Origin: Sphingomonas psychrolutea
GTDB lineage: Bacteria > Pseudomonadota > Alphaproteobacteria > Sphingomonadales > Sphingomonadaceae
DNA length: 64,000 nucleotides
Direction: 5' to 3'
Assembly (NCBI RefSeq): GCF_014636175.1
Contig: NZ_BMDW01000022.1
Span: forward strand, 1-64,000
A model generated the notes under the pieces. It was given only the letters and a program-made list of their open reading frames with translations, was not told the DNA's origin and did no database searches. Of the stretch, positions 37,614 through 44,415 are shown piece after piece. The number at the start of each line of letters is the position of its first letter. Within the stretch, counting starts at the first letter, position 1. Position numbers and translations under genes: made by a program.

Positions 37614-38498
37614 ATGTCCGACCTCCCCCGCCTCTACGCCGAACACTTGGCGCGCGACCGGCGACGTTCGGCGCATACCGTGCGCGCCTATGAGGCGACC
37701 GCGACGCGGTTGTGCGGCTTTCTGAGCCAGCATTGGGGCGAAGCGATCGATCGTGCCGCGCTCGCCCGGACTGACACCGCCGACCTGCGCGCTTTCCTCG
37801 CGCTTCGTCGCGCCGACGGTCTCGGCAATGCCTCGGCCGCGCGCGAATTGTCGGCGGTGCGCGGGTTTCTGGCCTTTGCCGCTGGCGAGGGTGCGACGCC
37901 CCGCCTGAAGGGGCCGCGCGTGAAGAAGGGGGTGCCGCGTCCGGTCTCGCCCGATGAGGCGGTCGCGCTCGCCGAGGATGTCGCCGAGGATGCCAGCGAA
38001 CCGTGGATCGGCGCGCGCGATCTGGCGGTGTTGCTGCTGCTGTACGGCGCGGGCTTGCGCGTCGCCGAGGCGCTGTCGCTGAGGGGCGCGGTGCTGCCGC
38101 TCGGCGCGACGCTGAGCGTGACGGGCAAGCGCGACAAGACGCGGATCGTGCCGCTGCTGCCGCAAGTGCGCGACGCATTTGAGGCCTATGTCCGATTGAG
38201 CCCTTACGGCACTGCGCGCGATGCGCCGATCTTTCGCGGGGCGAAGGGCGGACCGCTCAGCCCCCGACTTGTGCGCCGCGCGGTCCAGCAGGCGCGGGTG
38301 CGCTTGGGGCTACCCGATCGCACGACTCCGCACGCGTTGCGGCATTCGTTCGCGACGCATTTGCTGGGGCGCGGAGCGGACTTGCGTGCGCTGCAGGAGT
38401 TGCTCGGCCATGCGAGTCTGAGTTCGACGCAAATCTATACCCAGGTCGATGCGGCGCATTTGCTCGACGTGTACCGCAATGCGCATCCGCGCGCGTGA
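37614..38498 (+). CDS. xerC: tyrosine recombinase XerC
   Basis: A 294-residue site-specific recombinase. The core-binding N-terminal domain (YAEHLARDRRRSAHTVRAYE) is followed by the catalytic domain with the Arg in GAGLRVAEAL, the HALRHSFATHLL box (His and Arg), the second His in LLGHASLSSTQ and the nucleophile Tyr in IYTQV. This length and motif spacing are those of chromosome-dimer-resolving XerC/XerD, and location next to priA is common in Alphaproteobacteria. No phage genes are nearby. Confidence 0.92.
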   Translation: MSDLPRLYAEHLARDRRRSAHTVRAYEATATRLCGFLSQHWGEAIDRAALARTDTADLRAFLALRRADGLGNASAARELSAVRGFLAFAAGEGATPRLKGPRVKKGVPRPVSPDEAVALAEDVAEDASEPWIGARDLAVLLLLYGAGLRVAEALSLRGAVLPLGATLSVTGKRDKTRIVPLLPQVRDAFEAYVRLSPYGTARDAPIFRGAKGGPLSPRLVRRAVQQARVRLGLPDRTTPHALRHSFATHLLGRGADLRALQELLGHASLSSTQIYTQVDAAHLLDVYRNAHPRA

Positions 38499-38537
38499 CG
38501 GGTCGGCACCCGGAGGCGATCCGGGTGCCGAACGGTC

Positions 38538-39215
38538 TCAGGCCAGCGCCTCGACCAAGGCGGTCGCCGCCGCGCCCGACGATGCCGGGTTCTGCCCGGT
38601 GATGAGCAGGCCGTCACGCACGACGTTCACGCCCCAATCGCCGGTCTTCGAAAAGATGCCGCCATTTTGCGTCAGCATATCCTCGACCAGGAACGGCACG
38701 ACATCGGTCAGCCCGACCGCCGCTTCCTCGGTGTTGGTGAAGCCGGTGACCTTCGTGCCGGAAACCAGCGGCGAGCCGTCGGCGGCTTGCACATGGCGCA
38801 GGACGCCCGGCGCATGGCAGACGAGTGCGACAGGCTTGCCCGCGGCGATCGCGCCTTCGATCAGCGCGCGCGAGGTGGCATCCTCGGCAAGATCCCACAG
38901 CGGGCCGTGCCCGCCGGGATAGAAGATCGCGTCGAAATCCGCGAGCTTGACCGAGTCGAGCCGGACGGTGTGCGCGAGCTGGGCGGTTGCCTCGGCATCG
39001 GCCTCGAAGCGGCGCGTATCGTCGGTCTTGGCGCTTTCGTCGGCGCTTTTGGGGTCGAGCGGTGGCTGTCCGCCCTTGGGCGAGGCGAGCGTCAGGTCGG
39101 CCCCGGCGGCCTTCAACACATAATAGGGTGCGGCCAACTCTTCGAGCCAGAAGCCGGTCTTGGCCCCGGTGTCCCCGAGTTGGTCGTGCGAGGTCAGGAC
39201 GATCAGAATGTTCAT
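38538..39215 (-). CDS. DJ-1/PfpI family protein (type 1 glutamine amidotransferase-like)
   Basis: A 225-residue protein of the DJ-1/PfpI superfamily. The nucleophile-elbow cysteine is Cys133 in ALVCHAPGVL, GGHGPLWDL precedes it, and the early LTSHDQLGDTGAKTGFWLEEL with its Glu is typical of the Hsp31/glyoxalase III branch, which detoxifies methylglyoxal or acts as a holding chaperone. Start ATG 39215 (MNILIVLTSH); upstream open frame is not conserved in character. Confidence 0.87.
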   Translation of the reverse strand: MNILIVLTSHDQLGDTGAKTGFWLEELAAPYYVLKAAGADLTLASPKGGQPPLDPKSADESAKTDDTRRFEADAEATAQLAHTVRLDSVKLADFDAIFYPGGHGPLWDLAEDATSRALIEGAIAAGKPVALVCHAPGVLRHVQAADGSPLVSGTKVTGFTNTEEAAVGLTDVVPFLVEDMLTQNGGIFSKTGDWGVNVVRDGLLITGQNPASSGAAATALVEALA

Positions 39216-39302
39216 GCGATTGGCTCCAGCGGTCACCCCCCGGCGAGGGTTGCCAGATAGGGGTGCACGCGCCCGGTTTCCACCGCAGCGCAGCAAATGA
39301 CC

Positions 39303-39902
39303 TCAGCCGCGCGGTTTCCAGCGCAGCAGCCGCCAGACATAGCCGATTGCGATCGCGACGATCAGCGCGACCGCCGCCGGTCCGATAAACGCGTCGAGCT
39401 CGCGGAAATTGCTGCCGAGATAGTAACCGGCATAGGCAAGACCGGTGTTCCAGATCGCCGCGCCCGCTGCCGTCCACAGCAGAAATCGCCCCTGCGGCAT
39501 CCGAGCCATGCCAGCGGGCAGCGACACCATCGTGCGGAAGGCGGGCATGAAGCGGAACACGAACACGACCCACTGCCCGTGGCGTTGGAAGAAGCGCTCC
39601 AATTGCAGCACATGCTCCCAATCGAGCGTCAGCCAACGGCCATAACGATCGACGAACGGGCGCAGTCGCTGATAGCCGAAGCGCCAGCCGATCGCATACC
39701 AGACATAATTGCCGACAACGGTGCCCGCCGTCCCGGCGACCACTAGCGGAACGATGCCCATTTGGCCGCGCGCGACCGCGATTCCACCGAGGCCCATGAT
39801 GACTTCGGACGGGAAGGGCGGAAAGACGTTCTCCGCAACCATCAGCAGGAAGATGCCGAAATAGCCGCCCCAGGTGACAAGATCGATGATGATGTCGGTC
39901 AT
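39303..39902 (-). CDS. DedA-family membrane protein
   Basis: A 199-residue membrane protein of the DedA/VTT family, with NVFPPFPSEVIMGLGG near the start and the diagnostic FRFMPAFRTMVSLPAGMARM near residues 115-135. DedA proteins act as membrane phospholipid transporters or flippases (undecaprenyl phosphate or phosphatidylethanolamine) and affect membrane potential. Its 5' end is 10 bases from a large palindromic element, so the promoter must lie within or beyond that element. Confidence 0.9.
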   Translation of the reverse strand: MTDIIIDLVTWGGYFGIFLLMVAENVFPPFPSEVIMGLGGIAVARGQMGIVPLVVAGTAGTVVGNYVWYAIGWRFGYQRLRPFVDRYGRWLTLDWEHVLQLERFFQRHGQWVVFVFRFMPAFRTMVSLPAGMARMPQGRFLLWTAAGAAIWNTGLAYAGYYLGSNFRELDAFIGPAAVALIVAIAIGYVWRLLRWKPRG

Positions 39903-39912
39903 TCTTTCTTCC

Positions 39913-40071
39913 CCCCTCCCGCTTGCGAGTTCGCGGTCGACAGCGCCCCGCGCTGTCGAGGATGTGCAGGGGGCACATCCGACCCCGAACTGGGTTGGGG
40001 GAGGGGCTGTCGCTTAACGGACCTCTCGTCCGGCACTGCCCTCCCCCAGCCCCTCCCGCAAGCGGGAGGGG
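39913..40071. repeat. multi-branched palindromic element, copy 1
   Basis: Outer stem: CCCCTCCCGCTTGCG (39913-39927) pairs perfectly with 40057-40071. Inside are two modules. First a three-way junction: stem 39928-39936 with 39983-39991 (one mismatch) closing two back-to-back hairpins, 39937-39959 (9 bp, TCGACAGCG) and 39960-39980 (8 bp, GGATGTGC). Second a 9-bp stem GGGGGAGGG (39997-40005 with 40039-40047) containing a 5-bp hairpin CGGAC/GTCCG. Lies between dedA and gshB. Confidence 0.92.
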
Positions 40072-40092
40072 AGCAAGAAGAGGTCGGAGGGT

Positions 40093-41043
40093 TCACGCCG
40101 CGACTTTCCGTTCGATCGCGTCCCAGATCATCCCCGCAACATCGGTGCCGTCGAACGTCTCGATCGCGACGATGCCGGTCGGCGAGGTGACGTTGATCTC
40201 GGTCAGCCACTCGCCGCCGATCACGTCGATGCCGACGAACAGCAGCCCGCGCTTCTTGAGTTCCGGGCCGAGGACGGCGCAGATTTCGCACTCCTTCGCG
40301 GTCAGTTCGGTCGCGACCGCCGAGCCGCCGACCGCGAGGTTGGAGCGGATTTCGCCTTCGCCGGGCAAGCGGTTGATCGCGCCCGCCACTTCGCCATCGA
40401 CCAGGACGATTCGCTTGTCGCCCTTCGCCACGGCGGGGAGGAACGCCTGCACCATATGCGGTTCGCGCCACATCGTGTTGAACACTTCGATCAGCGCCGA
40501 CAGGTTCGCACCGTCCGATCCGACCTTGAAGATCGCCTTGCCGCCATTGCCGTGGAGCGGCTTCACCACGATCTCGCCATGCTTGGCGAGGAAGGCGCGC
40601 GCTTCGTCGAGGCTGCGCGTGACGAGCGTCGGCGGCATGAATTGGGGGTAGTCGAGCACGAACACCTTTTCGGGCGCGTTGCGGACGCTGGCGGGGTCGT
40701 TCACCACGAGCGTCTTGTGCGCGATGCGTTCGAGGAGATGCGTCGCGGTGATGTAGCCGAGGTCGAACGGCGGGTCCTGCCGCATCAGGATCACATCGGC
40801 CTCGTCGCCGAGATCGAGGCTGACGGGGTCGCCGAAGCTGTAGTGGTCGCCGACGACGCGCTGCACCGTCACCGGATCTGCCTTCGCCCAGACGCGACCG
40901 TCGGAATAATTCAAATCCTCGGCGGTGTAGTGGAACAGTCTATGCCCGCGTGCCTGCGCCGCCAGCATCAGCGCGAAGGTCGAATCGCCCGCGATGTTGA
41001 TATGCGCGATCGGGTCCATCTGGACGGCGACGGTGAGGGACAT
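40093..41043 (-). CDS. gshB: glutathione synthetase
   Basis: A 316-residue ATP-grasp enzyme adding glycine to gamma-glutamylcysteine. It starts MSLTVAVQMDPIAHINIAGDST, has RQDPPFDLGYITATHLLE and NDPASVRNAPEKVF, the ATP-grasp loops PLHGNGGKAIFKV and LFVGIDVIGGEWLTEINVTSPTGI. GGAG about seven bases before 41043 favours that ATG over the one six bases upstream. gshB next to yraN and near rsmI and an LpoA-like gene is a conserved proteobacterial neighbourhood. Confidence 0.94.
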   Translation of the reverse strand: MSLTVAVQMDPIAHINIAGDSTFALMLAAQARGHRLFHYTAEDLNYSDGRVWAKADPVTVQRVVGDHYSFGDPVSLDLGDEADVILMRQDPPFDLGYITATHLLERIAHKTLVVNDPASVRNAPEKVFVLDYPQFMPPTLVTRSLDEARAFLAKHGEIVVKPLHGNGGKAIFKVGSDGANLSALIEVFNTMWREPHMVQAFLPAVAKGDKRIVLVDGEVAGAINRLPGEGEIRSNLAVGGSAVATELTAKECEICAVLGPELKKRGLLFVGIDVIGGEWLTEINVTSPTGIVAIETFDGTDVAGMIWDAIERKVAA

Positions 41044-41063
41044 GCACATTCTCCATTCCGCCC

Positions 41064-41170
41064 GTCACCTCGGCCTTGTGCCGGGGTCCACCGAGCGGCA
41101 AGCGGTGTCGCTTGATCGTTCAAGGGCGGGATGTGCGACACGGTGGACCCCGGCACAAGGCCGGGGTTAC
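41064..41170. repeat. inverted REP pair (GTCACCCCGG family)
   Basis: Units 41064-41093 (GTCACCTCGGCCTTGTGCC...) and 41141-41170 (CGGTGGACCCCGGCACAAGG...) face each other with a 47-base spacer. It occupies the whole gap between gshB and yraN. Confidence 0.92.
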
Positions 41171-41177
41171 GATTTCC

Positions 41178-41582
41178 TTATGGCAGCCAAGCATTCTCGA
41201 TATGCCGTGGCCGCGTGCCCGGCGCGATCAGGATCACGTCGACGCGGATGTCGTCGCCCGGATCGGCATAGCTCGGCATCAGATATTCCGCTGCGGCGGC
41301 GACGCGCGCGAGACGGCGTTCGTCGATCGCGAAATCGAGCTCGGCCGCGGTCTTGCGCGTTTTCACTTCGACGAAGGCGACGAGGTTGCCCTTCTTCGCG
41401 ACCAAATCGACCTCTCCGGCGGGCGTGCGCACGCGCCGCGCGAGGATGCGCCAGCCCTTGAGGCGCAGCCACCACCCGGCGAGCCGCTCCCCGCGACGGC
41501 CGGAGGCTTCGGCGGCTTGGCGTGTAGGATTCCCCTCCCGCTTGCGGGAGGGGCTAGGGGAGGGGTTGTTGAGACGGGGCAC
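41178..41582 (-). CDS. YraN family (UPF0102) endonuclease-like protein
   Basis: The conserved part (about 105 residues) is a YraN-type restriction-endonuclease-like fold: RQAAEASGRRGERLAGWWLR, then GEVDLVAKKGNLVAFVEVKTR with the D...ExK-like catalytic pattern, and DVILIAPG. Function in the cell is unknown. No start codon exists just upstream of the conserved part; the frame runs on through a palindromic element. The GTG at 41582 inside that element is a working guess, and an ATG at 41669 is also open. About 30 N-terminal residues would then be translated repeat (VPRLNNPSPSPSRKREGNP). Confidence 0.75.
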   Translation of the reverse strand: MPRLNNPSPSPSRKREGNPTRQAAEASGRRGERLAGWWLRLKGWRILARRVRTPAGEVDLVAKKGNLVAFVEVKTRKTAAELDFAIDERRLARVAAAAEYLMPSYADPGDDIRVDVILIAPGTRPRHIENAWLP

Positions 41583-41708
41583 AGCCCTGACATGCCCTCC
41601 CCCAACCCAGGGACGCAATCCCCTTGGTCGAAACTGCCCCCGGCAGTTTCTGAACCATGCCGGGGGCATGGTTCACCAAGGGGATTGCGTCACTCGCAAG
41701 CGGGAGGG
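41532..41708. repeat. multi-branched palindromic element, copy 2 (inverted)
   Basis: Outer stem CCCCTCCCGCTTGCG (41532-41546, identical to copy 1) with 41695-41708. Inside, in reverse order to copy 1: an 8-bp stem GGGGAGGG (41557-41564 with 41595-41602) and a perfect three-way junction. The junction has a 16-bp stem starting GACGCAATCCCCTTGG (41612-41627 with 41676-41691), a 9-bp hairpin GAAACTGCC (41630-41650) and an 11-bp hairpin TGAACCATGCC (41651-41675). Its left part overlaps the 5' region of yraN. Confidence 0.93.
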
Positions 41709-41743
41709 AAGTAACAGGGGCTCACGCTTTCAACCTCAAACTC

Positions 41744-41775
41744 GTCACCCCGGCCTCGTGCCGGGGTCCACCGTG
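41744..41775. repeat. REP unit, left of GIY-YIG gene
   Basis: GTCACCCCGGCCTCGTGCC...CCACCGTG. It ends six bases from the stop codon of the GIY-YIG gene and is an inverted match (29 of 32) to the unit at 42113-42144. Confidence 0.9.
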
Positions 41776-41781
41776 CCGAGA

Positions 41782-42096
41782 TCACGCTGTCACGGGCGAA
41801 AGGCCAAGCCCAACCGCGAGATCATTCCACGCCGGATTTTCACGCTCGATGAGGTTGCGCTTCCAGTCTCGCCGATAGCGCTTCAATTGCTTTTCGCGCG
41901 CAATTGCGGCCTCCATGGTTTCGGCAATCTCGAAATAGACCAGGCGCTTGATCCTGTATTTCTTGGTATGCCCGTCGAATGTCCCGGCGCGATGTTGCAA
42001 GATCCTGCCGATCAGGTTTGACGTGACGCCGACGTACAGCGCTCCGTTGTATCCGCTTGCCACAATGTAGACGCAGGGGATGCGCTCGATCGTCAT
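41782..42096 (-). CDS. small GIY-YIG nuclease, bracketed by inverted REP units
   Basis: A 104-residue single-domain GIY-YIG protein of the YhbQ/COG2827 type: CVYIVASGYNGALYVGVTS (the two half-motifs), the catalytic Arg region NLIGRILQHR, and the Glu region EAAIAREKQLKRYRRDWK. Such nucleases cut DNA with a tyrosine/arginine/glutamate site and single-domain forms have no agreed cellular role. The ATG at 42096 (MTIERIPCVY) is chosen; 42105 is possible; longer frames run into the REP unit. The gene fits snugly between two inverted REP units, 6 bases from its stop and about 16 from its start. Confidence 0.87.
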   Translation of the reverse strand: MTIERIPCVYIVASGYNGALYVGVTSNLIGRILQHRAGTFDGHTKKYRIKRLVYFEIAETMEAAIAREKQLKRYRRDWKRNLIERENPAWNDLAVGLGLSPVTA

Positions 42097-42114
42097 GCTT
42101 AGCATCGTGCTGCG

Positions 42115-42144
42115 CGGTGGACCTCGGCACAAGGCCGGGGTGAC
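42115..42144. repeat. REP unit, right of GIY-YIG gene
   Basis: CGGTGGACCTCGGCACAAGG...GGGTGAC, inverted relative to the unit at 41744-41775. It lies just upstream of the nuclease start, so the gene's promoter must be in or beyond it. Confidence 0.9.
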
Positions 42145-42182
42145 GGAGAAGGGGCTTACAGTCTAAGGCCGCAATCAGACCC

Positions 42183-43034
42183 TCACCCAACCCCCTTCAA
42201 CTCAAGCGCCCGTGCGTACAGCGCCTTGCGATCCACCCCCAGCGCCTTGGCCACTTCGCTCGCCGCTTGGCCGGTTGAGAGGCGGGTCAGCGCTTCGGCG
42301 AGCGCCGCGTCGGCGTCCGCTGCGCTTGCCGCCTCGGGCGCGCCGGGTGGGGCGATGACCAGCACGATCTCGCCCTTGGGTGGGGCGTCGGCGTAGCGGG
42401 CGGCGAGGTCGGACAGGGTGCCCGTTACCGCTTCCTCGAAATGTTTGGTGATTTCGCGCGTGACCGCTGCCTCGCGGTCGCCGAGACCCTCGGCGAGCGC
42501 GCCAAGCGTCGCCGCCAGACGCGGACCCGATTCGTACAGCACCAGCGTCGCGCGAATCCCCGCGACTTCGGCGATCGCCGCGGCGCGGGCTTGCGCCTTG
42601 GATGGTAGGAAGCCGATAAACAGGAAACGGTCGGTCGGTAACCCGGCCAGCGTCAGCGCCGCGACCGCCGCGCACGGGCCGGGAATCGTCCAAACGGTAT
42701 GCCCGGCCGCGCGCGCGTCGCGGACCAATTTATAGCCGGGATCGGAAATCAGCGGCGTGCCCGCGTCCGACACCAACGCCACCGCCTCCATGCCCATCCG
42801 CGCGATCAGGCCGGGGCGGACGTCCTCGGCATTATGGTCGTGATACGGTGTCATCGGGCGCTTGACGCCGATATGGTTGAGCAGCTTGCCCGTCACGCGG
42901 CTGTCTTCGACTGCGATTACAGCGGCATGGCTCAGGATATGCGCGGCGCGGGGCGACAGATCACCGAGATTGCCGATCGGGGTGGCAACGATGTAGAGGC
43001 CTGGAGCCAAGTGGGGCGCAAGTTCAGAGGTCAT
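42183..43034 (-). CDS. rsmI: 16S rRNA C1402 2'-O-methyltransferase
   Basis: A 283-residue tetrapyrrole-methylase-fold enzyme that methylates C1402 in the ribosomal P site. GLYIVATPIGNLGDLSPRA and AVEDSRVTGKLLNHIG, the SAM loop VSDAGTPLISDPGYKLV, and FLPSKAQARAA are the RsmI signatures. The C-terminal 45 residues (ALAEALTRLSTGQAASEVAKALG) form a helix-turn-helix-like extension common in alphaproteobacterial RsmI. It is divergent from the LpoA-like gene with only 11 bases between start codons. Confidence 0.95.
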   Translation of the reverse strand: MTSELAPHLAPGLYIVATPIGNLGDLSPRAAHILSHAAVIAVEDSRVTGKLLNHIGVKRPMTPYHDHNAEDVRPGLIARMGMEAVALVSDAGTPLISDPGYKLVRDARAAGHTVWTIPGPCAAVAALTLAGLPTDRFLFIGFLPSKAQARAAAIAEVAGIRATLVLYESGPRLAATLGALAEGLGDREAAVTREITKHFEEAVTGTLSDLAARYADAPPKGEIVLVIAPPGAPEAASAADADAALAEALTRLSTGQAASEVAKALGVDRKALYARALELKGVG

Positions 43035-43045
43035 CAGGAGCGGTC

Positions 43046-44254
43046 ATGGCAGAGCGGGTATCGATAGGGCAATCACCCAGTGCATGGCGGCGCTTCGCGG
43101 CGGCCGCGGTTGCGGCGGGCGCGCTCGTGCTCGGCGGCTGTCAAACGGTCGTTCCGCGCGGCCCGGCGCCGGTACGGCGTCCGCCGGTGGTGCGGCCGAC
43201 GCAACCGCAGCAGCCGGTGGTGGAACAGGGCATTCCCAAGGATACGCAGCGGCACCGCGTCGCGTTGCTCGTCCCGCTGTCAGGCCCCAATGCCGGCGTC
43301 GGGCAGAGTCTGGCCAATGCGACTCAGTTGGCGCTGCTCGATTCGAGCAACGATCGCGTCCGCATCACCAGCTATGACACCGCGAGCGGTGCCGCACTCG
43401 CCGCGCAAAAGGCGCTGGCCGATGGTGCGCAACTGATTCTCGGGCCGTTGCTGGCTGAAGACGTGCGCGTGGTCACACCGATCGCGCGCCGCGCCGGGGT
43501 GCCGGTCGTCAGTTTCTCCAACGATTCGTCGGCGGCCGGGAACGGCGCCTATTTGATGGGCTATGTGCCAGCACAATCGGTTGCGCGGGTAGTGAATTAC
43601 GCGACCGACAAGGGCGTGACGAGCTTCGGCGCGCTGGTACCGAATGGCACTTATGGCGAACGCGCTTCGACCGCATTCCTGCGCGCAGTCGAGGCGGCGG
43701 GCGGGCGAGTCGGGTCGCTGCAGACCTATGATCGTGCCGCAGGATCGATGACCGCGGCGATCATCCGCATGACCAAGAGCGCGCCCTATCAGGCGATTCT
43801 GATCGCCGATGGCGGCAGCATGGCGGCGGCGGGTGTGCCGGTGCTGCACAAGAACGGCATGGGCGGCGCGCGCGTGCTCGGTACCGAATTGTGGAATTCG
43901 GAAAGCGCGATTGCGAGCAAGCCTGCGCTGGAAGGCGCGTGGTTCGCGAGCGTCTCGGACGGGCTGTACCGCCAATATGCCACCAAATATCGGGCGCGCT
44001 TCGGCACCGCGCCGTTCCGTTTGTCGAGCCTTGGCTATGATGCGGTGCTGCTGACGATCCGCATCATGCGCGATTGGCCGATCGGCGCGCCGTTCCCGGA
44101 GGATCGTCTGCACGACCGCGGCGGCTTTGCCGGGATCGATGGCGCGTTCCGCTTCGGCCGCGACAATGTCGCCGAACGCGCGCTGGAAGTACAGGAGATC
44201 CGCGGCGGCACGACGGTGACGGTGTCGCCTGCGCCGGGTGGGTTTGAGGAGTAA
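43046..44254 (+). CDS. penicillin-binding-protein activator, LpoA-like lipoprotein
   Basis: A 402-residue lipoprotein (lipobox LGGC, Cys32) with a Pro-rich stretch (residues 40-65) and a periplasmic-binding-protein fold of the Peripla_BP_6 type: VALLVPLSGPNAGVGQSLANA, LGPLLAEDVRVVTPIARRAGVPVVSFSND, and the C-terminal FEEDRLHDRGGFAGIDG-like segment. In gammaproteobacteria LpoA activates PBP1A; alphaproteobacterial homologues have the same domain without the N-terminal TPR part. AGGAG seven bases before the ATG. Context beside rsmI and yraN supports orthology. Confidence 0.87.
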   Translation: MAERVSIGQSPSAWRRFAAAAVAAGALVLGGCQTVVPRGPAPVRRPPVVRPTQPQQPVVEQGIPKDTQRHRVALLVPLSGPNAGVGQSLANATQLALLDSSNDRVRITSYDTASGAALAAQKALADGAQLILGPLLAEDVRVVTPIARRAGVPVVSFSNDSSAAGNGAYLMGYVPAQSVARVVNYATDKGVTSFGALVPNGTYGERASTAFLRAVEAAGGRVGSLQTYDRAAGSMTAAIIRMTKSAPYQAILIADGGSMAAAGVPVLHKNGMGGARVLGTELWNSESAIASKPALEGAWFASVSDGLYRQYATKYRARFGTAPFRLSSLGYDAVLLTIRIMRDWPIGAPFPEDRLHDRGGFAGIDGAFRFGRDNVAERALEVQEIRGGTTVTVSPAPGGFEE

Positions 44255-44294
44255 CGGGGGAGCCGCTCCCCTGCTTTCGCTACCTTTCCTTTTC

Positions 44295-44402
44295 GCTTCC
44301 CCGGCGAAGGCCGGGGCCCAGTTGCGAGCGCTTCGGGGTTCGAACGCTGTGCGCCGTTTCCGTCGACGTCACAACTGGGTCCCGGCCTTCGCCGGGGAAG
44401 GG
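44295..44402. repeat. CCCCGGC-type palindrome
   Basis: Arms GCTTCCCCGGCGAAGGCC and GGCCTTCGCCGGGGAAGG separated by about 60 bases. Third copy of the element in btuF and upstream of priA; here between the convergent LpoA-like and hemW genes, where it could also serve as a bidirectional transcription barrier. Confidence 0.9.
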
Positions 44403-44415
44403 TTAAGGTTCGGGT

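Noticed and set aside
37614..38498. Phage or integrative-element integrase
   Set aside because: Length, motifs and position next to priA match the housekeeping XerC; no attachment-site repeats, tRNA or phage genes are nearby.
41612..41691. A tRNA or tRNA-like gene
   Set aside because: The cloverleaf-like fold lacks an anticodon arm of the right size, the T-loop GTTCGAATC consensus and an acceptor-type 3' end.
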